A DNA stretch of 64,000 bases from Streptomyces longwoodensis (GCF_001514125.1 NZ_KQ948564.1:144232-208231); one strand, 5' to 3'. Shown: positions 50,140 to 59,371, counted from the stretch's first letter. Numbers and translations are program-made. The notes: generated by a model from the letters alone, not told the origin.

Positions 50140-50778
50140 TCAGCGCCCGCCCGCCGCCTGACCCCCTCCGCCCGCGTCCCCGGCTCCGTCCCCGGCCGGC
50201 CTCCCGTCTCCGGTGGGGCCGGGCTCGCCGGGACCGGTGACCGGGGCGCCGGAGGCGTCCGTGGCCAGCATGCGGACGAGTTCCGCCAGGACTGAGTCGG
50301 CGACCTGTTCCGCCCGCGGCTCGGACACGTGCCGCAGGGCACCCGACAGGGCCGCCGCACGCCAGCGGGCCAGCTCCGCCGCGGTCGGTGCGGGAACCGG
50401 CGGCACGGCGGGTGCGGCGGACCCGGGCGGCTCCGCCTCGGCCCGCCGTCCGCGCCGCGTCACCCGGCCCACGAGGCGCGAGGCGAGCCGGGTCATCCAT
50501 TCGGCCGACATCACCCCGAACACCCCGGCCGCCGCCGTCAGCGCCGCGGGCGTGACCACGTCGGTGGCCAGCCCCACCACGTCGAGGGACAGGGGCCTGC
50601 GGCGCCACAGCCGGGGACGGAAGTGGCCCCGGGCACGCCGCTCGAAGAGCGGGAGCTCCTCCGGGGCGACCTCGGCCACCACCGGCTCGGCCAGGGTCCG
50701 TACGAGCAGTCGGCGTTCCGCGTCCAGCCGCCACGGGCTCGTGGACCGGACGGTGCCGGACGGTGTCGGAGTCGTCAT
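50140..50778 (-). CDS. Hypothetical protein coupled to the M48-like peptidase
   Basis: A 212-residue protein of unknown function. The first 60 residues are charged, followed by a possible membrane helix (LSLDVVGLATDVVTPAAL), then Arg- and Pro-rich linker and a helical C-terminus (LARWRAAALSGALRHVSEPR), and a Gly-rich tail. Its stop is one base before the M48-like GTG; the pairing suggests a regulatory or substrate partner. No motif gives a function. Confidence 0.7.
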   Translation of the reverse strand: MTTPTPSGTVRSTSPWRLDAERRLLVRTLAEPVVAEVAPEELPLFERRARGHFRPRLWRRRPLSLDVVGLATDVVTPAALTAAAGVFGVMSAEWMTRLASRLVGRVTRRGRRAEAEPPGSAAPAVPPVPAPTAAELARWRAAALSGALRHVSEPRAEQVADSVLAELVRMLATDASGAPVTGPGEPGPTGDGRPAGDGAGDAGGGGQAAGGR

Positions 50779-50924
50779 GAGTGTGCGTCAGCCCCCCCCC
50801 CGGCCGCGTCGCCGATCCCCGCCGCGACCGCACGAGTCGGGACATCGGCACATGAGTCGCCACGTGTCGCAAGTATGGACCCGTGCTCCTCGCTCTGTCC
50901 GGCGATCGCACGGAGGCGCAAGCG

Positions 50925-52379
50925 TCAGGCCCGCGACCCCACCCGCGGCTCGGCGCCCCGCACCTCGTCCACCCCCAGGCTCGACGCCGCCCGTTCCGCC
51001 GACCGCCGCGCCCACGCCCCGCTGCTCACCGCGCCGAGTACCAGGACCAGCACCCCGCAGCCCGCCAGGATCCACCACCCCGGCACCGCCGCCGAGACGA
51101 ACGACCCCCGGTACGACCCCGCGCCGATGCCCGACGCCAGCACCGCGCCGATCACCGCGACGCCGAGCGTCTGGCCGAGCTGGCGGCTGGTGGAGGCGAC
51201 CGCCGCCGCCAGGCCGGCCTGGGCGCGGGGCATGCCGGAGACGGCGGTGTTGGTGATCGGGGCGTTGACGAAGCCGAAGCCGATGCCGAACAGGACGTAC
51301 CCGAGGAACAGCGTGACGTCCGACGTCTCCGCGTCGAACGCGGCGAACAGCACCCCGCTCACGGTCATCGTCGCGCCCGCGACGAGCAGCGGCACCCGCG
51401 GCCCGCGGGTGCCGACCAGCCGTCCGGAGACCGGTGCGCACAGGAACATCGGGACGGCCATCGGCAGCATCCACAGGCCGGCGTGCAGCGCGTCGAGCCC
51501 CCGCACGTTCTGCAGGTACAGCGTGGACAGGAACAGGAACCCGCCGAGCCCCGCGAACGCGCAGATCGCGACGAGCGTGGCGCCGCTGAACGGCACCGAG
51601 CGGAAGAAGCGCAGGTCGATGAGCGGTTCGTCGCGGCGGGGCTCGTACCAGAGCAGTCCGAGGAGCCCGGCGAGGGCGATCGCCGCGAACGGCAGGACGG
51701 TGGCGGTGCCGCTCTCCGGCGCCTCGATGATCGCGTAGGTCAGCGAGCCGAACAGGGCGATCACCAGCAGCTGGCCCACCGGGTCGGGGCGGCGGGCCCG
51801 GGGTGCGCGGGACTCGGGCACGAAGCGCAGGGTGAGCAGCAGGGCGGCCAGGCCGATCGGCAGGTTCACCCAGAAGATGGAGCGCCAGCCCACGGACTCC
51901 ACCAGCAGTCCGCCGACCAGCGGGCCGGCCGCCATGGAGATGCCGACCACCGCGCCCCACACGCCGATGGCGCGGGCCCGCCCGCGCGGGTCGGTGAAGG
52001 TGTTGGTGATGATCGACATGGCGACCGGGTTCAGCATGGAGCCGCCGACCGCCTGCACCATGCGGAACGCGACCAGCAGGTCCAGGCTCGGGGCGAGGGA
52101 GCACAGCAGCGAGCCGGCGGCGAACAGGACGAGCCCGGACAGGAAGACCTTCTTGCGTCCGATCCGGTCGGCGGTGGAGCCCGAGAGCATCAGCAGCGAG
52201 GCGAGGACCAGGGTGTACGCGTCGATGCTCCACTGGAGCCCCGCCGTACTCGCGTCCAGGTCGCGCTGCATGGCGGGCAGGGCGACGTTGAGCGCGGTCA
52301 CGTCGAGGCTGACCATCAGGAGACTGAAGCAGCAGATCGTCAGGACCAGCAGGCGCCGGCGGTGGCTGAGCTCGGGCAT
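50925..52379 (-). CDS. MFS exporter, DHA2 (14-TM) family
   Basis: A 484-residue EmrB/QacA-type antiporter. LDVTALNVALPAMQRDLDAS and DAYTLVLASLLMLSGSTADRIGRKK are the diagnostic N-terminal motifs, with VGGLLVESVGWRSIFWVNLP in helix 5. About 14 helices. ATG start; divergent from dusB, sharing only a 64-base gap. No regulator is adjacent. Confidence 0.9.
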   Translation of the reverse strand: MPELSHRRRLLVLTICCFSLLMVSLDVTALNVALPAMQRDLDASTAGLQWSIDAYTLVLASLLMLSGSTADRIGRKKVFLSGLVLFAAGSLLCSLAPSLDLLVAFRMVQAVGGSMLNPVAMSIITNTFTDPRGRARAIGVWGAVVGISMAAGPLVGGLLVESVGWRSIFWVNLPIGLAALLLTLRFVPESRAPRARRPDPVGQLLVIALFGSLTYAIIEAPESGTATVLPFAAIALAGLLGLLWYEPRRDEPLIDLRFFRSVPFSGATLVAICAFAGLGGFLFLSTLYLQNVRGLDALHAGLWMLPMAVPMFLCAPVSGRLVGTRGPRVPLLVAGATMTVSGVLFAAFDAETSDVTLFLGYVLFGIGFGFVNAPITNTAVSGMPRAQAGLAAAVASTSRQLGQTLGVAVIGAVLASGIGAGSYRGSFVSAAVPGWWILAGCGVLVLVLGAVSSGAWARRSAERAASSLGVDEVRGAEPRVGSRA

Positions 52380-52431
52380 AGGTGAATAGTACGCCTAACT
52401 AAAGAATGTCGCCGCACCGGGTGCCGTACGG

Positions 52432-52437
52432 GAGAAT
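52432..52437 (+). promoter_or_regulatory. -10 element of dusB (leaderless)
   Basis: GAGAAT ends exactly six bases before the dusB ATG at 52444. The gap to the divergent exporter leaves no room for a leader. Same hexamer and spacing as the recO leader ORF; era differs only by one base. Confidence 0.55.
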
Positions 52438-52443
52438 GGGGGA

Positions 52444-53598
52444 ATGCCCACGACCGCGCCCGCCCAGAACACGACCCTGCAGATCGGCCCGCACGCCGTC
52501 CGGCCCCCGGTGGTCCTCGCCCCCATGGCCGGCATCACGAACGCCCCGTTCCGCACGCTGTGCCGGGAGTTCAGTGGCGGCAAGGGCCTCTTCGTCAGCG
52601 AGATGATCACCACGCGGGCGCTGGTCGAGCGCAACGAGAAGACCATGCAGCTGATCCACTTCGACGCGAGCGAGGACCCGCGCTCGATCCAGCTGTACGG
52701 CGTCGACCCGGCGACCGTCGGCAAGGCCGTCCGCATGATCGCGGAGGAGGGCCTGGCCGACCACATCGACCTCAACTTCGGCTGCCCGGTGCCCAAGGTC
52801 ACCCGCCGGGGCGGCGGCTCCGCCCTGCCGTACAAGCGCCCCCTGCTGCGGGCCATCCTGCGCGAGGCCGTCAGCGGGGCCGGCGACCTGCCGGTCACCA
52901 TGAAGATGCGCAAGGGCATCGACGACGACCACCTCACCTACCTCGACGCCGGCCGCATCGCCGTCGAGGAGGGCGTCACCGCCATCGCCCTGCACGGCAG
53001 GACCACCGCCCAGCACTACGGCGGCACCGCCGACTGGGAGGCCATCGCCCGCCTCAAGGAGCACGTGCCGGAGATCCCCGTCCTCGGCAACGGCGACATC
53101 TGGTCCGCCGAGGACGCCCTGCGCATGGTGCGCGAGACCGGCTGCGACGGCGTCGTCGTCGGCCGCGGCTGCCTCGGCCGCCCGTGGCTGTTCGCCGACC
53201 TGGTCGCCGCCTTCGAGGGCCGTACGGACGACCTGGCGCGCCCCGCGCTGCGGGAGGTCGCCGACGTCATGGTCCGGCACGCCACCCTGCTCGGGGAGTG
53301 GATCGGCGACGAGGCGCGGGGCGTGATCGACTTCCGCAAGCACGTCGCCTGGTACCTCAAGGGCTTCGCGGTCGGCAGCGAGATGCGCAAGCGGCTGGCG
53401 GTCACCTCGTCGCTGGCCGAGCTGCGGGCCGGCCTCGACGAGCTGGACCTGGACCAGCCCTGGCCGGACGGCGCCGACGGGCCCCGCGGCCGTACGTCCG
53501 GCAACAACCGGGTGGTGCTGCCGGACGGCTGGCTGAAGGACCCGTACGACTGCGCGGGCATCGGCGAGGACGCCGAGCTGGACACCTCGGGCGGCTGA
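52444..53598 (+). CDS. dusB: tRNA-dihydrouridine synthase B
   Basis: A 384-residue flavoenzyme that reduces uridine in tRNA D-loops with NADPH. VVLAPMAGITNAPFRTLCRE and IDLNFGCPVPKVTRRGGGSA contain the FMN and catalytic Cys (FGCP) sites. The region TMKMRKGIDDDH and IALHGRTTAQHYGG is diagnostic. A C-terminal helical domain recognises tRNA. Leaderless start predicted. It is convergent with the sulfatase-fold gene. Confidence 0.95.
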   Translation: MPTTAPAQNTTLQIGPHAVRPPVVLAPMAGITNAPFRTLCREFSGGKGLFVSEMITTRALVERNEKTMQLIHFDASEDPRSIQLYGVDPATVGKAVRMIAEEGLADHIDLNFGCPVPKVTRRGGGSALPYKRPLLRAILREAVSGAGDLPVTMKMRKGIDDDHLTYLDAGRIAVEEGVTAIALHGRTTAQHYGGTADWEAIARLKEHVPEIPVLGNGDIWSAEDALRMVRETGCDGVVVGRGCLGRPWLFADLVAAFEGRTDDLARPALREVADVMVRHATLLGEWIGDEARGVIDFRKHVAWYLKGFAVGSEMRKRLAVTSSLAELRAGLDELDLDQPWPDGADGPRGRTSGNNRVVLPDGWLKDPYDCAGIGEDAELDTSGG

Positions 53599-53617
53599 CC
53601 GCCGCCGCCCCCGGGCG

Positions 53618-55642
53618 TCAGCCCCCGCTCGGGTGCGGGGTGGAGCCGTAGGCCAGCAGGAAGCGGTCGCGGAAGGCGCTCATCTTCCACACCGGGGCGC
53701 CGTGCGCCGGGCGCAGCCCGTCCGTCCAGCCCCAGCCGGCGATCCGGTCGAGGACCTTCGGGTCCTTGGCCACGATCGACACCGGCACGTCCCGGCTGGC
53801 GTGGATGCCGCTGACCCGGGAGATCGGCTGGTGGTCGCCGAGGAAGACCAGCACGGTGTCGTCGGTGCCGTAGCGCTCCAGCCACTGGGTCAGCGCGGTC
53901 ACCGAGTACTGGATCGACTTGCCGTACTCCTCGCGCGAGGCGGTGGTGTCGGCGATGACGTCCCCGGCCCGGCGGCCCGCCTTCTCGATCGGGCCGAACA
54001 CCGAGCCGTCGCCCAGCTGGTCCCAGCCGACCATCTTCGGGATCGGCGCCCACGGCTGGTGGCTGGAGGTCAGGATGATCTCCGACATCAGCGGCTTGTC
54101 GCGCTGCTTGCCGTGCACCAGCCGCTGGTACGCCTCCAGCGCGTACTGGTCCGGCATCGTCGACCAGCTGAACTTCGGCCCCTGGTAGCCGAGCTGGAAG
54201 GCGTTGTAGACCTTGTCCAGGCCGTAGTACTTCTGCTCGGGCCAGCCCTTCTGCACGCCCGGCATGACCCCGACGGTGTCCCAGGCGCCCGTCTTGCGGA
54301 ACGCCTTGGTCAGGGACAGGTGGTCGCTGGCCATCACCGTGCGGTAGCGCTGCTGGTTGTCGATCCACAGCCCCGACAGGGTGGTGGAGTGGCCGAGCCA
54401 GCTGCTGCCGCCGTAGGTCGCCGACGTCAGCCAGCCGCTCTTCGCCCGGTACCCGGCCTTCTCCAGCGCCGCGGTGCTCGACGCGAGCGTCCGGTCGACG
54501 CCGGGCGCCATCACCGGGTCCTCGATCGCGCTGCGCCCGTAGCTCTCGATGAACGTGAACACCACGTCCTTGCCGCGCAGGTCCGGCAGCAGCTGGGCGG
54601 CGGGGGTGTTGCCGAACCGGTCGGCCCGGGCCTCCTTGCCGAACGCGGCCTCGTCGCGCAGCGTGTCCCGCACCCGGTCGGTCTGCGCGTTCAGCGCGCC
54701 CGCCGCCCGGTGCACGGTGAGCGGCTGCCCGGCCAGCTGGACCGTCAGGACGGAACAGGTGATCCACACCGTGCCGGCCACCAGGGTGGCCCGGGTCGAC
54801 TGCTGCGCGTCGCGCCCGAGGACGGTGCCGATGCGCACCATCGCCGCCGCCATGCCGGCGAACAGCGCCACCACCAGCACCAGCACCCCGGCCGTGAGCA
54901 GGGCCGTGGTCGTCCCGCCCAGCGAGTCGGCGAGGTAGGAGCGGGCGTCGTCCAGCAGCTCCCAGTCGAGAACGAGGTTGAACCCCCGCCCCAGGTACGA
55001 GCCGAACCCCATGTCCAGCAGGGTCACCACCGTCAGCGCGGCCAGGCCCGCCCCGCCCAGCGCCGCCACCACCACGCGGGGCCGCCGCGGCAGCGCGGTG
55101 AGCACGGCCGCGATCACGACCGCCTCCCCGGGCAGCCGCAGCAGCATCCTCGGCTCGAACCCGGTCAGCGGCACCGGCAGCAGCAGCGCCAGGTACACGA
55201 GGACGACCGACAGCACGGTGGTGGCCCACCACACCGCCCGCGCGGCCCGCGGGTACCGCTCCCGCCAGGCCCGCAGCCGGGCGAGCCGCGCGCCCGCACC
55301 GCGCCCGCGCGGGGCCCCGGGGGTCTCCCCGGCGGCCTCCCCGGCGATCTCGCCGGTGGGGTCCTGCGCGGCCGGGCTCGCGGCGGTGGTGCTCCGGGTG
55401 TCGCCCGTGTCGTCGGCGTCGCCCGCGCCGCCCTGGGCGGCGGGCTCCCCCGCGGAGGTGCTCCGGGTGTCGTCCGGCGCCGCACTCGTGGTCTGCGCGG
55501 AGTCCGTCGTCCCCTCCGCCTCCGGCTCGGCCGGGGACGTCGGGGCGGGCGGGGCGGGCGAGGGTGTGGAGGCGGGCACCCGGGGGTCCTTCCGTGCGGC
55601 GGCCGGTCGAGGGGCGGACCCGGGGTGGGCCGGATCCGCCAC
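53618..55642 (-). CDS. Membrane sulfatase-fold protein (alkaline phosphatase superfamily)
   Basis: A 674-residue protein. A long hydrophilic low-complexity N-terminus (about 1-130) contains two copies of a D-T-R-S-T motif plus PAAQ. Then five transmembrane helices (about 140-330), then an extracytoplasmic sulfatase-type catalytic domain (about 340-670): VFTFIESYGRSAIED, SATYGGSSWLGHST and VFLGDHQPISR provide the metal and nucleophile sites. It resembles LtaS and related transferases, and could act on a phospholipid head group or cell-wall glycan. GTG start (GTG GCG GAT CCG). Confidence 0.82.
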   Translation of the reverse strand: MADPAHPGSAPRPAAARKDPRVPASTPSPAPPAPTSPAEPEAEGTTDSAQTTSAAPDDTRSTSAGEPAAQGGAGDADDTGDTRSTTAASPAAQDPTGEIAGEAAGETPGAPRGRGAGARLARLRAWRERYPRAARAVWWATTVLSVVLVYLALLLPVPLTGFEPRMLLRLPGEAVVIAAVLTALPRRPRVVVAALGGAGLAALTVVTLLDMGFGSYLGRGFNLVLDWELLDDARSYLADSLGGTTTALLTAGVLVLVVALFAGMAAAMVRIGTVLGRDAQQSTRATLVAGTVWITCSVLTVQLAGQPLTVHRAAGALNAQTDRVRDTLRDEAAFGKEARADRFGNTPAAQLLPDLRGKDVVFTFIESYGRSAIEDPVMAPGVDRTLASSTAALEKAGYRAKSGWLTSATYGGSSWLGHSTTLSGLWIDNQQRYRTVMASDHLSLTKAFRKTGAWDTVGVMPGVQKGWPEQKYYGLDKVYNAFQLGYQGPKFSWSTMPDQYALEAYQRLVHGKQRDKPLMSEIILTSSHQPWAPIPKMVGWDQLGDGSVFGPIEKAGRRAGDVIADTTASREEYGKSIQYSVTALTQWLERYGTDDTVLVFLGDHQPISRVSGIHASRDVPVSIVAKDPKVLDRIAGWGWTDGLRPAHGAPVWKMSAFRDRFLLAYGSTPHPSGG

Positions 55643-55752
55643 CGTTGCGTACGGCCCCCCGCGGGCCCGCGTTCAGCCCCGACGGCCCGGGCTCGGCAAA
55701 CACCGCGCAAACACCCGCCCAAGGAGCCCGCCGGCGCACCGGCCGGGGGAGT

Positions 55753-55797
55753 CGCCGGTCACCCGCCGGGGGAGCCGCCGGTCACCCGCCGGGGGCG
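55753..55797. repeat. Short tandem repeat upstream of the sulfatase-fold gene
   Basis: Two copies of a 23-base unit (CGCCGGTCACCCGCCGGGGG plus three bases; starts at 55753 and 55776) with a partial third before them, in the 159-base gap between the glycoside hydrolase stop and the sulfatase-fold start. It may be a slippage product or a protein site. Confidence 0.7.
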
Positions 55798-55801
55798 CCG
55801 C

Positions 55802-57742
55802 TCACGCCCCGCCGACCGCCGTGAGCAGCGCCAACGGGGCCGCCGCCGACCGGGACTCCCGCACGCACGCGTACGGGTACGGCACCGGCTCGGGGTGCGT
55901 GTCACGGCCGTAGCCCGCCAGGACCTCCGGCAGCCGGTGCCCGGTCGCCGTCGCCGCGTCGACCAGCGCGTGCGCGACCGTGCGGGCCTCGTCGTGCAGG
56001 CCGTAGCGGGCCAGGCCCAGCGCGATCAGCGCGTTGTCGTGCGGCCAGACCGAGCCGCGGTGGTACGACAGCGGGTGGTACGCCGGCTGCCCGGCGGCCA
56101 GCGTGCGCACGCCCCAGCCGGAGAAGAAGTCCTCCTCCAGCAGGCGCCGGCCCACCAGCTCGCCGTACTCCTTGTCCAGCAGCCCCGACCACAGCAGGTG
56201 CCCGGCGTCCGAGGCGAGCGCGTCCACCGGGCGGCCGGTGCCGTCCAGCGCGAGCGCCGGGAAGGACCGGCGGGGCATCCAGAAGTCCCGCTGGAAGCGG
56301 TCGCGCAGGTCGGCCGCGGCCTGGGCGAGCAGCGCGCCGTAGGTGCCGTCGTCCCACACCGTGCGCGCCAGCCACGCCGTGCGGCGCAGCGCGTCGTACG
56401 CGTAGCCCTGGGCGCCCGCCGCCATCACGGCCCCGCTCGGGCGGCTGCCGTCGGCCGAACAGATGGCGCCGGGGGAGTCCTTCCAGTTCTGGTTCGCCAG
56501 GCCGCCCCGGTCGGCGCGGTACACCAGGTAGCCGCGCGAGGTGAGCCCCCCGTGGTCCAGCATCCAGCCGACGGCGGCCCGGGCGTGCGGCTCGAGCCGG
56601 CGGGCCAGGGCGGTGTCCCCGGTCTGCTCGGTGTACGCCCCGAGCAGCACCAGGAACAGCGGGGTGGCGTCCACCGAGCCGTAGTACCGGCCGTACGGCA
56701 CCTGGCCGAAGTGGGCCAGCTCGCCGTGGCGCACCTCGTGCACGATCTTGCCGGGCTGCGCCACCGCCTCCCGGCCGGTCCCGGTGGCCTGCGCCGCCGC
56801 CAGCGCGAGCAGCGTGGCGGCCGCCGGCTGCGGCCGGTAGGGCAGCGTGAACAGCGAGGTGAGCAGCGCGTCGCGGCCCAGCAGGGTCACGAACCAGGGC
56901 GCGCCGGCCGCCGGCACCCGCAGCTCCTCGCCGTCCGGTCCGGTGGCCGGGACCTGGAGCGCGGCCAGGTCCGCGAGCCCGCGCGCACAGGCCGCCGCCA
57001 GCTCCGGCCAGCCCGTCGGGAACGCCACCCCCTCGACGAACCTCCCCTCGGCGTCGCGCTGTTGTCCGGCGAGCGCGGCGGGGGACCGCGGCACGCGCAG
57101 CGCCCGCTTCTCGCCGTGCGGCCGGGCCATCACCCGCAGCACCAGCTCCGCGGTGCCGTGCGGCTCCGGCTCCAGCGTCCACACCAGGCGGCGGGCCCCG
57201 GTGCCGGTCTCCTCCACGGCGTCCGGGGCGGGCTCGGCGGTCACCGTCGTCCGGGACAGCCACGCGCCGCGCCGGTAGGTGAACTCCACCCCGTCGTCGA
57301 GGACTTCGCGGGCGCGGACGACACCCGCCTTGGTGTAGGTGCGGTGGTCGGAGCGCAGCTCGAACTGGTCGGTGAAGTCGGCGTCGACGGTGACCGCGAG
57401 CCGCACCGTCGTCGGCACGGGGCGGTTGTTGGTCACCCGCAGCGACTCCACGAACGAGCCGTCGCCGACGGCCTGTTCACGGAAGAACGTGCAGGACGGC
57501 GGCTCGCCGCGGCCGCCGCGCGGCACGAGCACGCAGCGGGCGGTGTCCCCGTCGGCGACCGGGGCCAGCGGCTCCGGCACGGCGCCGTCCACGGTGAGCT
57601 GCCAGCGGCTGAGGTGCCGCGCGTCCCGCACGAACAGCCCCGGCGGGCAGGCTCCGGCGCCGCGTCCGCCGCCGATGTCCCCGCGGTCGTCGACGGCGGC
57701 GAACGTCCCGCCGTACACGAGCAGATGATGCCGCTCCGTCAT
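55802..57742 (-). CDS. Amylo-alpha-1,6-glucosidase-like glycoside hydrolase
   Basis: A 646-residue protein. The N-terminal beta-sandwich (FVRDARHLSRWQLTVDG) is the glycogen debranching enzyme N-terminal-type domain; the (alpha/alpha)6 C-terminal barrel has GRDALLTSLFTLPYRP, LANQNWKDSPGAICSADGSR and PLSYHRGSVWPHDNALIALG. These enzymes remove alpha-1,6 branches, but similar proteins act on other glycans. No signal peptide. ATG start; followed downstream by the sulfatase-fold gene and preceded by another hydrolase 140 bases upstream. Confidence 0.85.
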   Translation of the reverse strand: MTERHHLLVYGGTFAAVDDRGDIGGGRGAGACPPGLFVRDARHLSRWQLTVDGAVPEPLAPVADGDTARCVLVPRGGRGEPPSCTFFREQAVGDGSFVESLRVTNNRPVPTTVRLAVTVDADFTDQFELRSDHRTYTKAGVVRAREVLDDGVEFTYRRGAWLSRTTVTAEPAPDAVEETGTGARRLVWTLEPEPHGTAELVLRVMARPHGEKRALRVPRSPAALAGQQRDAEGRFVEGVAFPTGWPELAAACARGLADLAALQVPATGPDGEELRVPAAGAPWFVTLLGRDALLTSLFTLPYRPQPAAATLLALAAAQATGTGREAVAQPGKIVHEVRHGELAHFGQVPYGRYYGSVDATPLFLVLLGAYTEQTGDTALARRLEPHARAAVGWMLDHGGLTSRGYLVYRADRGGLANQNWKDSPGAICSADGSRPSGAVMAAGAQGYAYDALRRTAWLARTVWDDGTYGALLAQAAADLRDRFQRDFWMPRRSFPALALDGTGRPVDALASDAGHLLWSGLLDKEYGELVGRRLLEEDFFSGWGVRTLAAGQPAYHPLSYHRGSVWPHDNALIALGLARYGLHDEARTVAHALVDAATATGHRLPEVLAGYGRDTHPEPVPYPYACVRESRSAAAPLALLTAVGGA

Positions 57743-57759
57743 CCCCGGTCCCCTCCCTG

Positions 57760-57875
57760 GGTCTGCCTGGGTCTACCTGGGCCTGTCTTGTGTGCCTGCC
57801 GTGCCTGGTCTGCTGTGGCCGCTGTGGCCGCTGTGGCCGCCGTGATGCCGTGGTCGCCGTGGTCGCCGTGGCGGG
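57760..57875. repeat. Simple tandem repeats between the two glycoside hydrolase genes
   Basis: Two adjacent runs: three copies of a decamer of the type CTGGGTCTGC at about 57766-57790, then a 9-base unit (GCTGTGGCC and GTGGTCGCC variants) repeated about six times up to about 57870. The 140-base gap is almost wholly made of such repeats, so it holds little unique regulatory sequence and could vary between strains. Confidence 0.7.
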
Positions 57876-57882
57876 CGCCGGG

Positions 57883-59268
57883 TCAGCCGCGGAGTGCGGC
57901 GTCCTCGCCGGACGCGTCGTGGAGCAGGTCGAGCGTGAGGGCCGCGGTCCAGCCGAAGCCGGTCGCGCCGCAGGCCTCGCCGGTGTACGGGTCGACGTAC
58001 TCCGCGAAGTCCGAGGCCGCCGCGAGCTCCAGCACCGCCGTGCGCAGGGCGTCGGCCCGCGCCCGCTCGCCGTGCAGCCGCAGGCCCCGCTCCAGCAGCC
58101 AGCCGGTGTTGAACCAGGCGGGCCCGCGCCAGTAGCGGTGCGGGTCGAACGCCTCGCCCAGCAGGTCGTGGCTCGGCACCAGCCGGGTGCGCGTGCCCAG
58201 CCCGAAGTGCGGCCCGGTGAGCGTGCCCACGAGCGCGCGGGCCACCTCGCGCGGCAGGCCGGGCAGCAGCAGCGGGACCAGCCCGGTGACCCCGCGCTCG
58301 GGGACGGCCTCCCCGGTGAGCACGTCCCGGCACAGGAACTGGCCGTACGCCGGGTCCCACAGCCGCTCCACCAGGGCCGCCGTCAGCCGCTCCGCCCGCG
58401 CGTGGCGGGCCGTGCCCGTCGCCCCGAGCTCGCGCGCGATGCGGGCGAGCGCGTGCTCGGAGACGGCGAGCAGGGCGTTGAAGGAGGGGTCCTCGACCGC
58501 GAACGCGCCCCGCCCGTCGCGGTACTCCCCGTCCCGGTAGTCGGCCGCCAGCCGCACGTACCGCCCGTAGTCCAGGTCCGTCGGCCGGTCCTCGGGCGCG
58601 CCGTGGGCCAGGTCGGCGCGGCGGAAGGAGCGGGCCGGCGCCGGGGCGACCCGGGACAGCGGGGCGTCCCAGCAGGGGCTGTTGTCCATGCCCTGCTCCC
58701 AGGGGTGCACGACCGACACCAGCCCGCCGCCGCCCAGGTCGCGCCGGTGCAGCAGGTAGCGGTGCCAGGCGGCCAGCCGGGGGTACACCCGGGCCAGGAA
58801 GCCGCGCGCCCGCGACAGCGCGGGGTCGGCGCGGTGCACCAGCCACGCGGCCAGCGCGTGCACCGGTGGCTGCACGATGCCGGAGGTCTGTACGGTGCGC
58901 GGTGCCCCGGCGGCACGCCCGGCGGTCGTGGAGCGCCAGAAGTCGGGGCTCGGGAAGTAGGCGTCGAGCGGGACGGAGGGGTGGAAGACGATGTGCGGCA
59001 CGCGTCCGTCGCCCCACTGGGCGGCCAGCAGCGTCTCCAGCTCGGTCTGCGCCCGCAGCGGCGCCACGTGCCGCAGGCCGATCGCGATGAACGCCGAGTC
59101 CCAGGACCACTGGTGCGGGTACAGCCCGCGCGAGGGCACCGTGGACGTGCCGGTCCAGTTCGCGTCGAGCACGGCCACCGCCCTCGCGTGCGGGGAACCC
59201 GGCGCGGAGGATGGATCGTATGCGAACGCGCGCACCGGACGGGCGGTGAGCTGGGCTGTTCCATCCAC
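57883..59268 (-). CDS. GH63/MGH1-type glycoside hydrolase domain protein
   Basis: A 461-residue (alpha/alpha)6 barrel. It has HQWSWDSAFIAIGLRHVAP (general acid region) near residue 50, SVVHPWEQGMDNSPCWDAPL, and YWRGPAWFNTGWLLERGL with EYVDPYTGEACGATGFGWTA at the end, matching mannosylglycerate hydrolase/GH63 families. The start is ATG at 59268. It is transcribed with the debranching-like gene and divergent from the ROK regulator, suggesting a regulated glycan-use unit. Confidence 0.85.
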   Translation of the reverse strand: MDGTAQLTARPVRAFAYDPSSAPGSPHARAVAVLDANWTGTSTVPSRGLYPHQWSWDSAFIAIGLRHVAPLRAQTELETLLAAQWGDGRVPHIVFHPSVPLDAYFPSPDFWRSTTAGRAAGAPRTVQTSGIVQPPVHALAAWLVHRADPALSRARGFLARVYPRLAAWHRYLLHRRDLGGGGLVSVVHPWEQGMDNSPCWDAPLSRVAPAPARSFRRADLAHGAPEDRPTDLDYGRYVRLAADYRDGEYRDGRGAFAVEDPSFNALLAVSEHALARIARELGATGTARHARAERLTAALVERLWDPAYGQFLCRDVLTGEAVPERGVTGLVPLLLPGLPREVARALVGTLTGPHFGLGTRTRLVPSHDLLGEAFDPHRYWRGPAWFNTGWLLERGLRLHGERARADALRTAVLELAAASDFAEYVDPYTGEACGATGFGWTAALTLDLLHDASGEDAALRG

Positions 59269-59371
59269 GCGGGGCTCCCCGGGGGTTCAGCGGCGACTGC
59301 ATGAGGTTACGTCGGATTAACACGCAGAACTCACTATGTAATGCACGATGGATGAACACAAGGGGGTGCGC

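Noticed and set aside
53633..58135. 1500-codon open frame on the plus strand across the sulfatase-fold and glycoside hydrolase genes
   Set aside because: Antisense artefact of extreme GC; it spans three units including the repeat-filled gaps, has no family motif and no ribosome site.
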